64,000 nt of DNA from JBALVT01 sp045110675 (lineage in GTDB: Bacteria > Pseudomonadota > Gammaproteobacteria > Pseudomonadales > Halieaceae), in NCBI GenBank assembly GCA_045110675.1, contig JBGCGJ010000004.1, positions 1 through 64,000 on the forward strand. The letters run 5' to 3'. Under the pieces are notes generated by a model that made no database searches, was not told where the DNA came from, and worked only from the letters and a program-made list of their open reading frames with translations. A program made the translations under genes and the position numbers. Each line of letters begins with the position of its first letter. Positions within the stretch are counted from its first letter, which is position 1. Below, piece after piece: positions 19,089 through 28,747 of this stretch.

Positions 19089-21381
19089 TAGCGCAAAGAT
19101 TGATCGTCGCTCTTTTGTCGTCGGCGCGGCCTCAATCGTGGGGGGCATTGCCATTGGCTATTATCCGGTTCACAAACCCTTAGCCGTTTCATCATCACGA
19201 CATGAAAACCATGAAAGCTATCCTAATCCGCTTGAAGCGGAACCAGGCAAAGCAATCCTTAATCCCTATTTAATCATCGATCAGCGAGGGTATACGATTA
19301 TAACTCCACGCGCTGAAATGGGGCAGGGGATTCATAGCACCTTGGCAGCGATGGTAGCCGAAGAACTGGATGTCCCCTGGGAACACGTTTCGGCTATAAG
19401 TGGGCCAGCAGCGAAGGTTTATTATAATAGTACAATATGGGTCGGATTGTTGCCCATTATCGACTATGAGGAGGAGACCACGGAGCGCAGGGCGGCCGTA
19501 GCAGCATCTCAACGTAACGCACATCATCTGGCGCTTCAGGTAACGGGGGGATCCTCGAATGTACAAGACGGCTTCGTCAAAATGAGACAGGCTGGTGCCG
19601 TGGCCCGATTGATGTTGTTAGAAGCGGCTGCGGCGAAGTGGGATATCGATAGTTCGGTATTGACCACTAACAATGGCTTCGTTTTAGATGATTCAGGCCG
19701 CAGGCTTAGCTACTTGGATTTGGCGGCGGACGCGGCTAGCCTGGAACCACCGGGCGATCCCGCGCTTAAGCCAGGATCTGAGTGGCGTTACCTTGGCAAG
19801 TCGATGCCCAGACTCGATATTCCCTCAAAGGTCGATGGTAGTGCGGAATTCGGCCTGGATAAGCAGTTAGATGGCATGTTGTATGCTGCAGTAAAAATGG
19901 GTCCGCGCTCTCATTTGGCGGTGAAGTCATTTGATGGGGCGAAAGTTCTGAAAATGCCCGGCGTCATAAAAATTGTTGATGTTGGTAATGGTGTGGCCGC
20001 GGTAGCAAAGAGCACTTGGCAGGCCATGCAGGCGGCAAAGGAGCTGGCCGTCGAATGGGAACCTAGCGATCTGCCATCAGATATGGATGGAATTTACAAC
20101 CAGCTTGCCAAGGCTTTCGACAACGAACCCAATAAAAGGATACGCAATCGCGGTGATGCCAATGGAGTTCTAAAACACGCTGAAACCATCATTAAGTCGG
20201 AATACCGCGTACCCTATGTGCCGCATGCGGCAATGGAACCCATGAACGCCACAGCGCTCTACACGAACAGAGCGTTAGAAGTTTGGACCGGAAATCAGGT
20301 CCCCACCAACTTTCAAAAAGAGGCGGCGCAGATTGCGGGTCTAGAACTGGCTCAGGTTAAGATTCATTCGCCATTAATGGGTGGCGCGTTTGGGCGTCGA
20401 ACCGAAACCGACGCGTCAAACCAGGCGGTAAAATTGGCGATGACTTTGCCTGGAATACCAGTAAAACTCACTTGGACGCGCGAGAATGACATGCAGCATG
20501 ACTTCTACCGTCCAGCGGCTATAGCCCGCATGGAAGGTGCCGTTGACGCGGACGGAGTTACGGTCTTCAAGGGCAGAGTTGCAGCGCAATCGATTCAAAG
20601 AGAACAGGGAAGAAGGTTGCTAGGTCCAGGTCATACCCTTCCCTCGGGCCCTGAACGCCCAATTGTTGAAGGTATGTACGATCAACCCTACAAAATTCCT
20701 AACTATTTGGTAGAGGGTTACCCGTTCGCTGAATTGCCCATAGAGATTGGTGTGTGGCGCTCAGTGGGCAATTCACACAACGCTTTTTTTCATGAATCCT
20801 TTATAGACGAGTTGGCGGTCACTGGCGGTTTTGACCCCCTCGAGCTGCGTTTGGAGCTGTTAAAGGACGAACATGAGCCTTCCCGAAAGGTCGTGGAGGC
20901 GGTGGCGGAAATGGCCAATTGGGGAGGGAAGGTCGCCGCTAATGTTGGACGTGGCATCGCGTTTACCTATAGCTACGGAGCGGCCACAGCCCAAATTGTC
21001 GAGGTATCCCAAACAGATGGGGGTATCAAATTGGAAAATGTATGGTGCGCTATGGATGTAGGGACTGCCTTGGATCCTGAAATCATTGATGCACAAATAC
21101 GATCGGCAATAATATTTGGATTGAGCGCCGCCATCTCAGGTGAAATAACCTTCTCAGGAGGGGCTGTCGAACAAAGCAACTTTCACGATCAGCCCGTAAT
21201 TCGTATGAGCGGTTCGCCAATCATCCAAACCAAGATACTAGAAAATCAGCGTCATTTGAGTGGCGTAGGAGAGCCCGCAACGCCGCCTGCCGCTCCCGCA
21301 TTGGCAAACGCGATTTTTGATCTCACAGGTACCCGAATTCGGACACTTCCGTTCACCAAACACCTAAAGTTTATAACCTAA
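19081..21381 (+). CDS. Molybdopterin-binding subunit of a Tat-exported xanthine-dehydrogenase-family hydroxylase (IorB-like)
   Basis: The protein has 766 residues from GTG 19081, chosen because GAGGAA lies about 10 bp upstream; the frame stays open further into the CMD-like gene. The N-terminus has a twin-arginine motif and hydrophobic run (DRRSFVVGAASIVGG). The aldehyde-oxidase/IorB fold is evident: EMGQGIHSTLAAMVAEELD, GGAFGRRTE, GVWRSVGNSHNAFFHESFIDE. The conserved Glu is present near the C-terminus (GVGEPATPPAAPA). Such enzymes hydroxylate N-heterocycles or oxidise aldehydes using water. It pairs with the [2Fe-2S] subunit at 17070-17525. The substrate is unknown. Confidence 0.93.
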   Translation: MSDSAKIDRRSFVVGAASIVGGIAIGYYPVHKPLAVSSSRHENHESYPNPLEAEPGKAILNPYLIIDQRGYTIITPRAEMGQGIHSTLAAMVAEELDVPWEHVSAISGPAAKVYYNSTIWVGLLPIIDYEEETTERRAAVAASQRNAHHLALQVTGGSSNVQDGFVKMRQAGAVARLMLLEAAAAKWDIDSSVLTTNNGFVLDDSGRRLSYLDLAADAASLEPPGDPALKPGSEWRYLGKSMPRLDIPSKVDGSAEFGLDKQLDGMLYAAVKMGPRSHLAVKSFDGAKVLKMPGVIKIVDVGNGVAAVAKSTWQAMQAAKELAVEWEPSDLPSDMDGIYNQLAKAFDNEPNKRIRNRGDANGVLKHAETIIKSEYRVPYVPHAAMEPMNATALYTNRALEVWTGNQVPTNFQKEAAQIAGLELAQVKIHSPLMGGAFGRRTETDASNQAVKLAMTLPGIPVKLTWTRENDMQHDFYRPAAIARMEGAVDADGVTVFKGRVAAQSIQREQGRRLLGPGHTLPSGPERPIVEGMYDQPYKIPNYLVEGYPFAELPIEIGVWRSVGNSHNAFFHESFIDELAVTGGFDPLELRLELLKDEHEPSRKVVEAVAEMANWGGKVAANVGRGIAFTYSYGAATAQIVEVSQTDGGIKLENVWCAMDVGTALDPEIIDAQIRSAIIFGLSAAISGEITFSGGAVEQSNFHDQPVIRMSGSPIIQTKILENQRHLSGVGEPATPPAAPALANAIFDLTGTRIRTLPFTKHLKFIT

Positions 21382-21449
21382 TTGATACTGACAGGTTGAA
21401 ATACTTCAATCTGGTCCACACCTGATCAAGGGTGAAGACTATCGGAATT

Positions 21450-22427
21450 TTAGGCCACTTTCTGGTCACCATCAAAACCCCGATTAGCCTCAATCAAAGC
21501 CGCCCGAATCTCCTCCGGATCCCGCAACCGCTTAACCATCTCAAAAACCGGCCCAGCCTGAGGAAAGTAACTCCGCAAATACACCAACCACTGCTTAATA
21601 GGCCCCCCAACATAGCAGGCATCGTAACAAGCCAAGGTCAAATCCAGATACAGCAGAATCAGCGGCACAATATCAGACCAGTGCAGGGAATCGAGCGGTT
21701 CCCCGCGATCCATAGTCCCGATCAATCGCGGCAGATCCGGTCTGCACAAAACACCCCGACCGAGCATTAAATCAGGGCAGCCAGTTACCTGGCGACAACG
21801 GAGTGCATCCGCCGGACTCCAAATTTCCCCGTTGGCGATAATAGGCAAACGAACCACTTCCCGCGCCCTGCCAATCTCATCCCAGTAGGCAGGAGGACGA
21901 TAGCCATGCTTCTTGGTGCGCGCATGCACGGCAAGCTCAGTGGCACCCGCATCCTCGACGCCCCTGACAATATCCAAAAACCGCTCTTGATCCTCGTAGC
22001 CGAGTCGGGTCTTCACGGTCACCGGTACCTCTTGGGGAACTGCTTCGCGCACCGCCCGAACAATGTGGTACACCCGTTCCGGCTGCCGAAGAATAATGGC
22101 GCCACCGTCAGATTTGTTGACGGTTTTGGCGGGACAGCCGAAGTTGAGGTCAACCCCCGGAGCTCCAAGCTGGGCCGCCCGGGCGGCGTTTTCAGCCATC
22201 AGAGCGGGTTTCCCCCCCAGCAACTGAACATACACAGGCACCCCTGAAGCGGTTTTCCCGCCATTGCGTAGTTCCGGACACAGGCGGTGAAATACTTTTG
22301 CTGGCAAAAGGCGTTCGCTGACACGCACAAATTCGGTGACACAGCGATCTATACCCCCCATTTGGGTCAGGAGTTGGCGCATGGTGTGATCGATTACGCC
22401 CTCCATGGGGGCCAGTATCAGTCGCAT
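21450..22427 (-). CDS. dusC: tRNA-dihydrouridine(16) synthase DusC
   Basis: The protein has 325 residues, close to E. coli DusC. It shows the FMN-dependent TIM-barrel signature LAPMEGV at the start, the DusC-type ITEFVRV-like segment (CVTEFVRVSERLLP), the active-site GVDLNFGCPAKTVN with its catalytic Cys, and HARTKKHGY. It reduces U16 in the tRNA D-loop. It converges on the Mo-hydroxylase gene across a 68-bp gap without a clear terminator and diverges from oadG. Confidence 0.94.
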   Translation of the reverse strand: MRLILAPMEGVIDHTMRQLLTQMGGIDRCVTEFVRVSERLLPAKVFHRLCPELRNGGKTASGVPVYVQLLGGKPALMAENAARAAQLGAPGVDLNFGCPAKTVNKSDGGAIILRQPERVYHIVRAVREAVPQEVPVTVKTRLGYEDQERFLDIVRGVEDAGATELAVHARTKKHGYRPPAYWDEIGRAREVVRLPIIANGEIWSPADALRCRQVTGCPDLMLGRGVLCRPDLPRLIGTMDRGEPLDSLHWSDIVPLILLYLDLTLACYDACYVGGPIKQWLVYLRSYFPQAGPVFEMVKRLRDPEEIRAALIEANRGFDGDQKVA

Positions 22428-22614
22428 TGTTGTGTGTTACCGGGTCAGCTTGGGTACGCGGCGGTATTATACGCATCTGAGTGAAAATTATTTGCCAGTG
22501 ATTAGCGCGAGAGGCCAACCTCATTTAGTATAGCCGGTAGGTTGTTCGGAACGATAAGAATTGGTCTATTGCGGCCAGCGAATGTCTGGGAAGGTCAGGA
22601 GTGAGCGAAAGCAT

Positions 22615-22872
22615 ATGAGCAGTGACATCGTAGAGCAAGGCATTGAATTGATGATGTTTGGCATGGGCACCGTGGTGGTCTTTCTCACTGTGCTAATCTG
22701 TATCACTGTTGTTATGTCCTGGCTTATCCAGAATTACTTCCCCGAAGAGGTAGAGGTGCCGATCATCAACACCAGTCGCACCTCACCCGGTTCGCAGGCG
22801 GTTCAAAATCAGGTGCCTCCGATAGCAGTTATTACGGCGGCAATACATCAGCATCGCGCTAACAAGAAATAA
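22615..22872 (+). CDS. oadG: Oxaloacetate decarboxylase gamma subunit
   Basis: The protein has 85 residues from ATG 22615. The frame opens further upstream, but MSSDIVEQGIELMMFGMGTV is the usual family start. A single membrane helix (about residues 15-38) precedes a hydrophilic tail that ends with two His residues (HQH), as in OadG, where the tail binds zinc and the alpha subunit. It anchors the Na+-translocating oxaloacetate decarboxylase. It is the first gene of oadGAB, 56 bp before oadA. Confidence 0.88.
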   Translation: MSSDIVEQGIELMMFGMGTVVVFLTVLICITVVMSWLIQNYFPEEVEVPIINTSRTSPGSQAVQNQVPPIAVITAAIHQHRANKK

Positions 22873-22928
22873 TACATCTCCTACCCTTCGTCGGTTAGGT
22901 TTTAGTTGAGGTAAGAGGTCTAGCTTCC

Positions 22929-24755
22929 ATGGAAGATAATAAACGTCCACTGGGCATCACTGATGTCGTGCTACGTGACGCGCCGCAATCCCTTTTTGCA
23001 ACGCGTATGCGACTCGACGACATGTTGCCCATTGCTGCAAAACTGGATGAGATCGGTTACTGGTCGATGGAATCCTGGGGTGGGGCAACCTTCGACGCCT
23101 GTATTCGCTACCTCGGTGAAGATCCCTGGGATCGCATTCGAGAGATCAAGAAAGCCATGCCGCGCACGCCCCAGCAAATGCTGTTTCGCGGTCAGAATAT
23201 ACTCGGTTATCGCCACTACGCTGACGACGTGGTGGAAAAGTTTGTCGAGCGCGCGGCGGTGAATGGCATCGACGTGTTTCGTGTGTTCGACGCCATGAAT
23301 GACATGCGCAATCTTGAAACAGCCTTAAAAGCCGTTAAGAAAAACGGCAAACATGCACAGGGAACGATCTCCTACACCCTGAGTCCCGTACACAATCTGG
23401 ATACCTGGGTAGAAATGGGCAAGCGTATCGAGGATACGGGCGCAGACTCTATTGCCATTAAAGATATGGCGGGGCTATTGCGCCCTTACGAAGGGTTCGA
23501 GCTGGTGAAACGCCTCAAGGCGTCTTGCGATATTCCCATTCAATTGCACTGTCACGCCACCACAGGTTTGTCCACGGCCACCATATTAAAATGTGTGGAA
23601 GCTGGTATTGATAATGTCGACACTTCTATCTCTTCCATGTCGATGACCTACGGACACTCTCCAACCGAGTCCGTCGTGGCGATACTCCAAGGCACTGATC
23701 GAGACACTGGTTTAGATCTTATCAAACTAGAGGAAATCGCCGCGTACTTTCGAGAGGTTCGCAAGAAGTACAGCAAATTTGAAGGCTCACTGCGTGGCGT
23801 AGATTCGCGCATTCTCGTAGCCCAAGTCCCCGGCGGCATGCTCACCAATATGGAGAGCCAGCTTAAAGAACAGGGCGCTGGAGACAAGATGGATGAGGTG
23901 TTAGCGGAAATCCCACGGGTGCGAGAAGACCTAGGTTTCATTCCCCTGGTGACCCCCACTTCGCAAATCGTGGGCACTCAAGCAGTTATCAATGTGCTCA
24001 CAGGCGAGCGTTACAAATCCATATCAAAGGAAACTGCTGGAGTGCTCAAGGGTGAATACGGTGCTACACCAGCCCCTGTCGATGCGGAGTTGCAAGAACG
24101 GGTACTGGATGGCGAAGCAGCCATTGTCGATCGTCCCGCGGATTCAATAGCACCCGAGTTGATAGCGCTGACTGAAGAGTTGCGTACTTTGGCCGCTGAA
24201 AAATCTATCTCACTGTCCCCGGCTGAAAACGAAGTCGATGATGTGCTCACCTATGCCTTGTTTCCTCAAATCGGTTTGAAGTTTCTTACCAATCGAGGCA
24301 ACCCCGAGGCCTTTGAACCCGTGCCGGGAAATGAGCCGGAACCGGAAGTGGTTACCCCTGTCAGCAGCTCCAGTGGTGAAGACGTTTACACGGTGACCGT
24401 GGACGGACACAGTTATGTGGTGCAGGTCGCCAGCGGGGGAGATATATCTGCGATTGCTGCTGCGCCCTCGGCAACTCCTGTAAATGGCTCAGCTACTAAT
24501 CCAGCTACTAATCCAGCTACTAGCAACGCGCCAAGCTCCGCTGCGGCTCGGCTGCCGGCACCCTTGGCCGGAAACATTTTTAATGTGAACGTCAGCGTGG
24601 GTGATGTTGTAAACGCCGGCGATATTATCCTGATCCTGGAAGCCATGAAGATGGAGACCGAAGTGCGAGCTGCTAAGGGTGGCACTGTCGTGTCGGTGGA
24701 CGTCAAGGTAGGCGATTCCGTGGCGGTGGGCGACACGCTCATTAGCGTGAGCTAA
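22929..24755 (+). CDS. oadA: Oxaloacetate decarboxylase alpha subunit
   Basis: The protein has 608 residues. The N-terminal carboxyltransferase TIM barrel (TDVVLRDAPQSLFATRM, WGGATFDACIRYL, QLHCHATTGLS) is followed by a PYC/OadA domain and a C-terminal biotinyl domain with EAMKMETE, the biotin lysine being Lys574. It transfers CO2 from oxaloacetate to biotin, and decarboxylation by OadB then drives Na+ export. The linker before the biotin domain carries a short Ala/Thr/Asn/Pro repeat encoded by near-perfect 12-bp DNA repeats around 24488-24520. AGAGG precedes the ATG. Confidence 0.96.
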   Translation: MEDNKRPLGITDVVLRDAPQSLFATRMRLDDMLPIAAKLDEIGYWSMESWGGATFDACIRYLGEDPWDRIREIKKAMPRTPQQMLFRGQNILGYRHYADDVVEKFVERAAVNGIDVFRVFDAMNDMRNLETALKAVKKNGKHAQGTISYTLSPVHNLDTWVEMGKRIEDTGADSIAIKDMAGLLRPYEGFELVKRLKASCDIPIQLHCHATTGLSTATILKCVEAGIDNVDTSISSMSMTYGHSPTESVVAILQGTDRDTGLDLIKLEEIAAYFREVRKKYSKFEGSLRGVDSRILVAQVPGGMLTNMESQLKEQGAGDKMDEVLAEIPRVREDLGFIPLVTPTSQIVGTQAVINVLTGERYKSISKETAGVLKGEYGATPAPVDAELQERVLDGEAAIVDRPADSIAPELIALTEELRTLAAEKSISLSPAENEVDDVLTYALFPQIGLKFLTNRGNPEAFEPVPGNEPEPEVVTPVSSSSGEDVYTVTVDGHSYVVQVASGGDISAIAAAPSATPVNGSATNPATNPATSNAPSSAAARLPAPLAGNIFNVNVSVGDVVNAGDIILILEAMKMETEVRAAKGGTVVSVDVKVGDSVAVGDTLISVS

Positions 24756-24761
24756 ACCGCA

Positions 24762-26066
24762 ATGGATAACCTGCTCAGCCTCTGGAACTCCTCCGGTTTG
24801 GCCCAAATAAGTTGGGGTCAGACCTTTATGATTGTGATCGGTTTGTGTTTGCTTTTTCTCGCCATCCGCAAAAACTTTGAGCCGCTACTTTTAGTACCCA
24901 TTGGTTTTGGAGGGATTTTAGCCAATATTCCCGGCGCAGGTTTGGCCTACTCAGCAATCGACAATGCTGTGCAGTCCGCCGACCCATTGCTCCTGGTCGA
25001 GTTCGCCCGGATTCTGGGTGTGGTTGTGACCGACAATGCCAAGGAACTGGTGTCATCCTACGATGCTGCGCCCGCCGAACTGAAATCACAGCTGGACATG
25101 TTGGCCAGCGATGCGGGTTTTTCCAATGGCATGCTGTACAACTTTTATTCGGTGGCGATTGCCAGCGGTGTTGCGCCTTTGGTGATCTTCATGGGCGTCG
25201 GGGCCATGACCGATTTTGGCCCGCTCCTGGCAAATCCTAAAACGCTATTTTTGGGCGCTGCGGCCCAGTTCGGAATTTTCGCCACCGTGTTAGGGGCAGT
25301 TGGAATGACCTCACTGGGTATCATGGATTTCAGCATTGCCGATGCCGCAGCCATCGGCATCATTGGCGGGGCCGACGGACCTACCGCCATCTATGTCTCT
25401 AGTATTCTGGCTCCCGATCTACTGGGCGCTATTGCGGTTGCAGCGTATTCTTATATGGCGCTGGTCCCGCTGATACAGCCACCTATCATGCGCGCCCTGA
25501 CAACGGAAGCGGAGCGACGCATAGAAATGGTGCAATTGCGGCCAGTCTCTCACCGGGAAAAAATCGTGTTCCCACTGGTACTCCTTATTCTGGTTGCGTT
25601 GTTACTGCCCGATGCCGCGCCATTGTTGGGTATGTTCTGCTTCGGCAATTTGATGAAGGAATGCGGCGTGGTCGATCGTCTTAGTGACACGGCGCAAAAT
25701 GCCTTGATTAACATCACCACTATATTCCTGGGTCTGTCAGTGGGCTCCAAGTTGGTCGCAGACAAATTTCTGGATCTCAATACACTCGGTATATTGGGTC
25801 TGGGCATTGTTGCCTTTGCCATCGGCACCGCCAGCGGTGTGCTGATTGCCAAGCTAATGAACAAACTTGGCGGCACGCCCATTAATCCGCTGATTGGTTC
25901 CGCCGGCGTTTCAGCTGTTCCTATGGCCGCGCGCGTGAGCAACAAGATTGGCTTGGAGGCCAACCCCCATAATTTTCTTCTGATGCACGCCATGGGTCCT
26001 AACGTCGCCGGTGTCATTGGCTCCGCCGTTGCGGCTGGGGTCATGATCAGTCTGGTGGGTGGCTGA
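24762..26066 (+). CDS. oadB: Oxaloacetate decarboxylase beta subunit (Na+-pumping)
   Basis: The protein has 434 residues and is a polytopic membrane protein. The family motifs LLFLAIRKNFEPLLLVPIGFG and FGNLMKECGVV are present, as is the conserved region IGIIGGADGPTAIYVS, which carries the functionally important aspartate, and GSAGVSAVPMAARVSN. It decarboxylates carboxybiotin and exports Na+. It starts 6 bp after the oadA stop, so translational coupling is likely. A sodium-motive enzyme fits a marine lifestyle. Confidence 0.96.
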   Translation: MDNLLSLWNSSGLAQISWGQTFMIVIGLCLLFLAIRKNFEPLLLVPIGFGGILANIPGAGLAYSAIDNAVQSADPLLLVEFARILGVVVTDNAKELVSSYDAAPAELKSQLDMLASDAGFSNGMLYNFYSVAIASGVAPLVIFMGVGAMTDFGPLLANPKTLFLGAAAQFGIFATVLGAVGMTSLGIMDFSIADAAAIGIIGGADGPTAIYVSSILAPDLLGAIAVAAYSYMALVPLIQPPIMRALTTEAERRIEMVQLRPVSHREKIVFPLVLLILVALLLPDAAPLLGMFCFGNLMKECGVVDRLSDTAQNALINITTIFLGLSVGSKLVADKFLDLNTLGILGLGIVAFAIGTASGVLIAKLMNKLGGTPINPLIGSAGVSAVPMAARVSNKIGLEANPHNFLLMHAMGPNVAGVIGSAVAAGVMISLVGG

Positions 26067-26159
26067 GCCAGAGACTGGTAAGTGCGCAACCAGCAATGGT
26101 GCCCCTGCTGATATTTTTGTACACTAACTGCCATTCAACACACTAGAGTTAGCGAGCAC

Positions 26160-27107
26160 ATGAATCCCAATTATCTTGATTTTGAACAGCCTATTGCAGA
26201 CCTTGAAGTCAAGATTGAGGAATTGCAGCTGGTTGGATCCGACAATGACATCAACGTCGGTGAAGAAATCACCACGCTGCGGGAAAAGAGTGCCAAGCTG
26301 ACCGAGAAAATCTTTTCCAACCTCAGTGCCTGGGATATCGTGAAAGTGGCGCGCCACCCTCTGCGCCCCTATACGATGGACTACATCCCCCATATTTTCA
26401 CTGACTTCGATGAACTGCACGGCGATCGGCAGTTTGCCGACGACAATGCCATCGTTGGAGGTATTGCCCGACTAGAGGGTCGACCGGTGATGGTGATTGG
26501 TCAGGAAAAAGGCCGTGCGGTCAAAGATAAAGTGCTGCGTAACTTTGGCATGCCCAAACCCGAAGGCTATCGCAAAGCCTTGCGTCTGATGGAAATGGCG
26601 GAGCGTTTTAAAATGCCTGTGGTCACCCTGATCGACACACCCGGAGCGTATCCCGGTATTGATTCTGAGGAACGTGGTATCAGCGAATCTATCGCGCAGA
26701 ATCTGGCAGTCATGTCACGCCTGGCGACCCCGGTGATCTGTGTGGTGATTGGCGAGGGCAGTTCGGGAGGAGCGTTGGGCATAGGCGTCGGTGATCACCT
26801 GGCGATGCTGCAGTATTCCACTTACTTTGTCATCTCGCCGGAAGGTTGTGCGAATATTATTTGGAAAACGACCGACAAAGCACCCGATGCGGCGGAAGCG
26901 ATGGGGGTGACCTCCTCTGTGCTGCTGGAATTGGGCATAGTCGATGGCACCATCGAAGAGCCCCAGGGCGGCGCACATCGCGATGTGGCGTTGATGTCTG
27001 AGCGCATAAGAACCTATCTGGTAGACCAGTTGGATTCGCTCGAGCAATTGCCTCTCGAGGAGCTACTGGCCAAGCGATACGATCGCCTGATGTCCTACGG
27101 CAACTGA
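26160..27107 (+). CDS. accA: Acetyl-CoA carboxylase carboxyltransferase alpha subunit
   Basis: The protein has 315 residues, the standard length for AccA. It starts MNPNYLDFEQPIADLEVKI as in other gammaproteobacteria and contains FDELHGDRQFADD, VTLIDTPGAYPGI and GEGSSGGALGIGVGD of the crotonase-fold carboxyltransferase. Together with AccD it transfers CO2 from biotin to acetyl-CoA in the first step of fatty acid synthesis. It heads the conserved accA-tilS-pyrG-kdsA-eno cluster. The usual upstream neighbour dnaE is replaced here by the oad genes. Confidence 0.97.
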   Translation: MNPNYLDFEQPIADLEVKIEELQLVGSDNDINVGEEITTLREKSAKLTEKIFSNLSAWDIVKVARHPLRPYTMDYIPHIFTDFDELHGDRQFADDNAIVGGIARLEGRPVMVIGQEKGRAVKDKVLRNFGMPKPEGYRKALRLMEMAERFKMPVVTLIDTPGAYPGIDSEERGISESIAQNLAVMSRLATPVICVVIGEGSSGGALGIGVGDHLAMLQYSTYFVISPEGCANIIWKTTDKAPDAAEAMGVTSSVLLELGIVDGTIEEPQGGAHRDVALMSERIRTYLVDQLDSLEQLPLEELLAKRYDRLMSYGN

Positions 27108-27129
27108 TAAGCAACTGCTCTCCCGGTTA

Positions 27130-27147
27130 GGCCGCTACTCAGCGGCC
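27130..27147. other. Perfect stem-loop between accA and tilS
   Basis: GGCCGCT-ACTC-AGCGGCC forms a perfect 7-bp GC-rich stem with a 4-nt loop, 23 bases after the accA stop. No T-run follows on either strand, so it is more likely an RNA processing or stabilising hairpin, or a factor-assisted stop, than an intrinsic terminator. Confidence 0.4.
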
Positions 27148-27172
27148 AGCCCGGCCGGATAACGTACTGAAT

Positions 27173-28594
27173 ATGTCCCACCCGTCTGTCACGCCGTCTA
27201 CCACCACTGATTTTTTGGATCAGATGTTGGCCTCGCATACCGCTGTAAGGTGCGTTTATGTGGCGTTCAGCGGCGGTATGGATTCCACGGTCTTATTGCA
27301 TCAGACCCGAGCGTGGCAACGGGCTCGCAATGGCGCACCCGAGGTCATTGCCTGGCATGTAAATCATCAGATGCAGGAAGCCTCAGATGACTGGGAAAAC
27401 CATTGCTCGCAGATCTGTGGTGACTGGGAACTGCCATTTCAGGTGTCACAAGTACAGGTCGAACTCACGGGACAGGGATACGAAGCTGCGGCCCGTGAAG
27501 CGCGCTATGGCGTCTTTGAGCAGGGTATGGAAGAGGGTGACATACTCTTGATGGCCCATCATCTCGATGACCAGGTGGAAACTTTTTTCCTTCGTTTGAT
27601 GCGCGGTTCGGGACTTCGGGGCCTTTCCAGCATGCCGGTTCAGCGTTCCTTGGGCCGGGGTGAATTGGCCAGGCCTTTGTTGTATGAACATCGAGAAACC
27701 CTGCAAGCCTATGCCGTCAAACACAGTCTCACATTTGTCGAAGATTCCTCAAACGAGGACACCAGCCTTGATCGCAACTACCTCCGTCAGCAGGTCCTGC
27801 CTTTACTGGAGCAGCGCTGGCCCGCTTATCGTCAAACCGTTGATCGTGCAGCGAGGCATGTAAGCTCGGCGTTAAGCACTCTGGAAGACCATCTTCCCGA
27901 GCCCGTCACGGTGTACAGCAGCCTCGGCGATCCGGGTGTTCCTCTGCAAGTGCTGGTTAGCAATACCAGAGACGTAGCGATCATACGATTGCGTTCCTGG
28001 CTTCACGCCAAAGGGCTGTCCATGCCCAGCGCCGCGGTGGTGGATGAATTTTTGCGCCAACTGAACGAGGGCATCGAAGATTCCGCTCCCAAGCTGGATT
28101 GTGGGAGCTACGCCATGCAACGTTACGGCGATGCGGTTTACTTGCTGCCAGACTTTCGCGAGGAGCGAGATCGCGCCAGCTACTCCCTGGCGACTGGGGA
28201 GAGTTGCAACGTAGGGGGTGTGGGTACGCTCAGTCTCGTTCGGGCTTCCAAGCAAGGTGTTTCTGTTGTTCCAGGCGAATGTTTCGATATCGTCTGGCGG
28301 TCTGGTGGCGAGCGTTGCCGGCCTCTCGGGCGAGAGCACAGCCAAACACTGAAAAAATTGTTTCAGGAGCGTTCGGTGCCACCGTGGTGGAGAGCCAGAG
28401 TCCCGCTGCTTTTTTGCGGCGACGAAATGCTGGCAGTCGGAGACTTGTGGTTTTGTGAATCCAGTCGCTTTCGGCAGGTCGATAGCAGTGCCCAGCGTGG
28501 CGGCCAGAACGGCGCGCAAGACGGTGCCCAAGATCCTGTGCCAGAGCTGTGGAAATTGCTCTGGAACAGAAATACTTTTGATTCGGTGGATTGA
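27173..28594 (+). CDS. tilS: tRNA(Ile)-lysidine synthetase
   Basis: The protein has 473 residues. The N-terminal PP-loop (VAFSGGMDSTVLLH, with SGGxDS) identifies an N-type ATP pyrophosphatase; AHHLDDQVETFFLRLMRGSG and the TilS central and C-terminal domains follow (LRQQVLPLLEQRWP; GERCRPLGREHSQTLKKLFQE). It converts C34 of tRNA-Ile(CAU) to lysidine so that it reads AUA. It lies between accA and pyrG as in Pseudomonas. Confidence 0.96.
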   Translation: MSHPSVTPSTTTDFLDQMLASHTAVRCVYVAFSGGMDSTVLLHQTRAWQRARNGAPEVIAWHVNHQMQEASDDWENHCSQICGDWELPFQVSQVQVELTGQGYEAAAREARYGVFEQGMEEGDILLMAHHLDDQVETFFLRLMRGSGLRGLSSMPVQRSLGRGELARPLLYEHRETLQAYAVKHSLTFVEDSSNEDTSLDRNYLRQQVLPLLEQRWPAYRQTVDRAARHVSSALSTLEDHLPEPVTVYSSLGDPGVPLQVLVSNTRDVAIIRLRSWLHAKGLSMPSAAVVDEFLRQLNEGIEDSAPKLDCGSYAMQRYGDAVYLLPDFREERDRASYSLATGESCNVGGVGTLSLVRASKQGVSVVPGECFDIVWRSGGERCRPLGREHSQTLKKLFQERSVPPWWRARVPLLFCGDEMLAVGDLWFCESSRFRQVDSSAQRGGQNGAQDGAQDPVPELWKLLWNRNTFDSVD

Positions 28595-28747
28595 GCTGAC
28601 GCCGGCTTTCTGTTATCCTGATTTCCCATCTTTTTGCAGTACTCTCGCTACCAAAAGTGTCATTGGACTCCTCTCCAGGGAGTAGCCTGATGGTTCTCAC
28701 GCGCGGGCATTGCAAGTCCAGAAATGCAGCGTAAATAAAGGCTTTTC

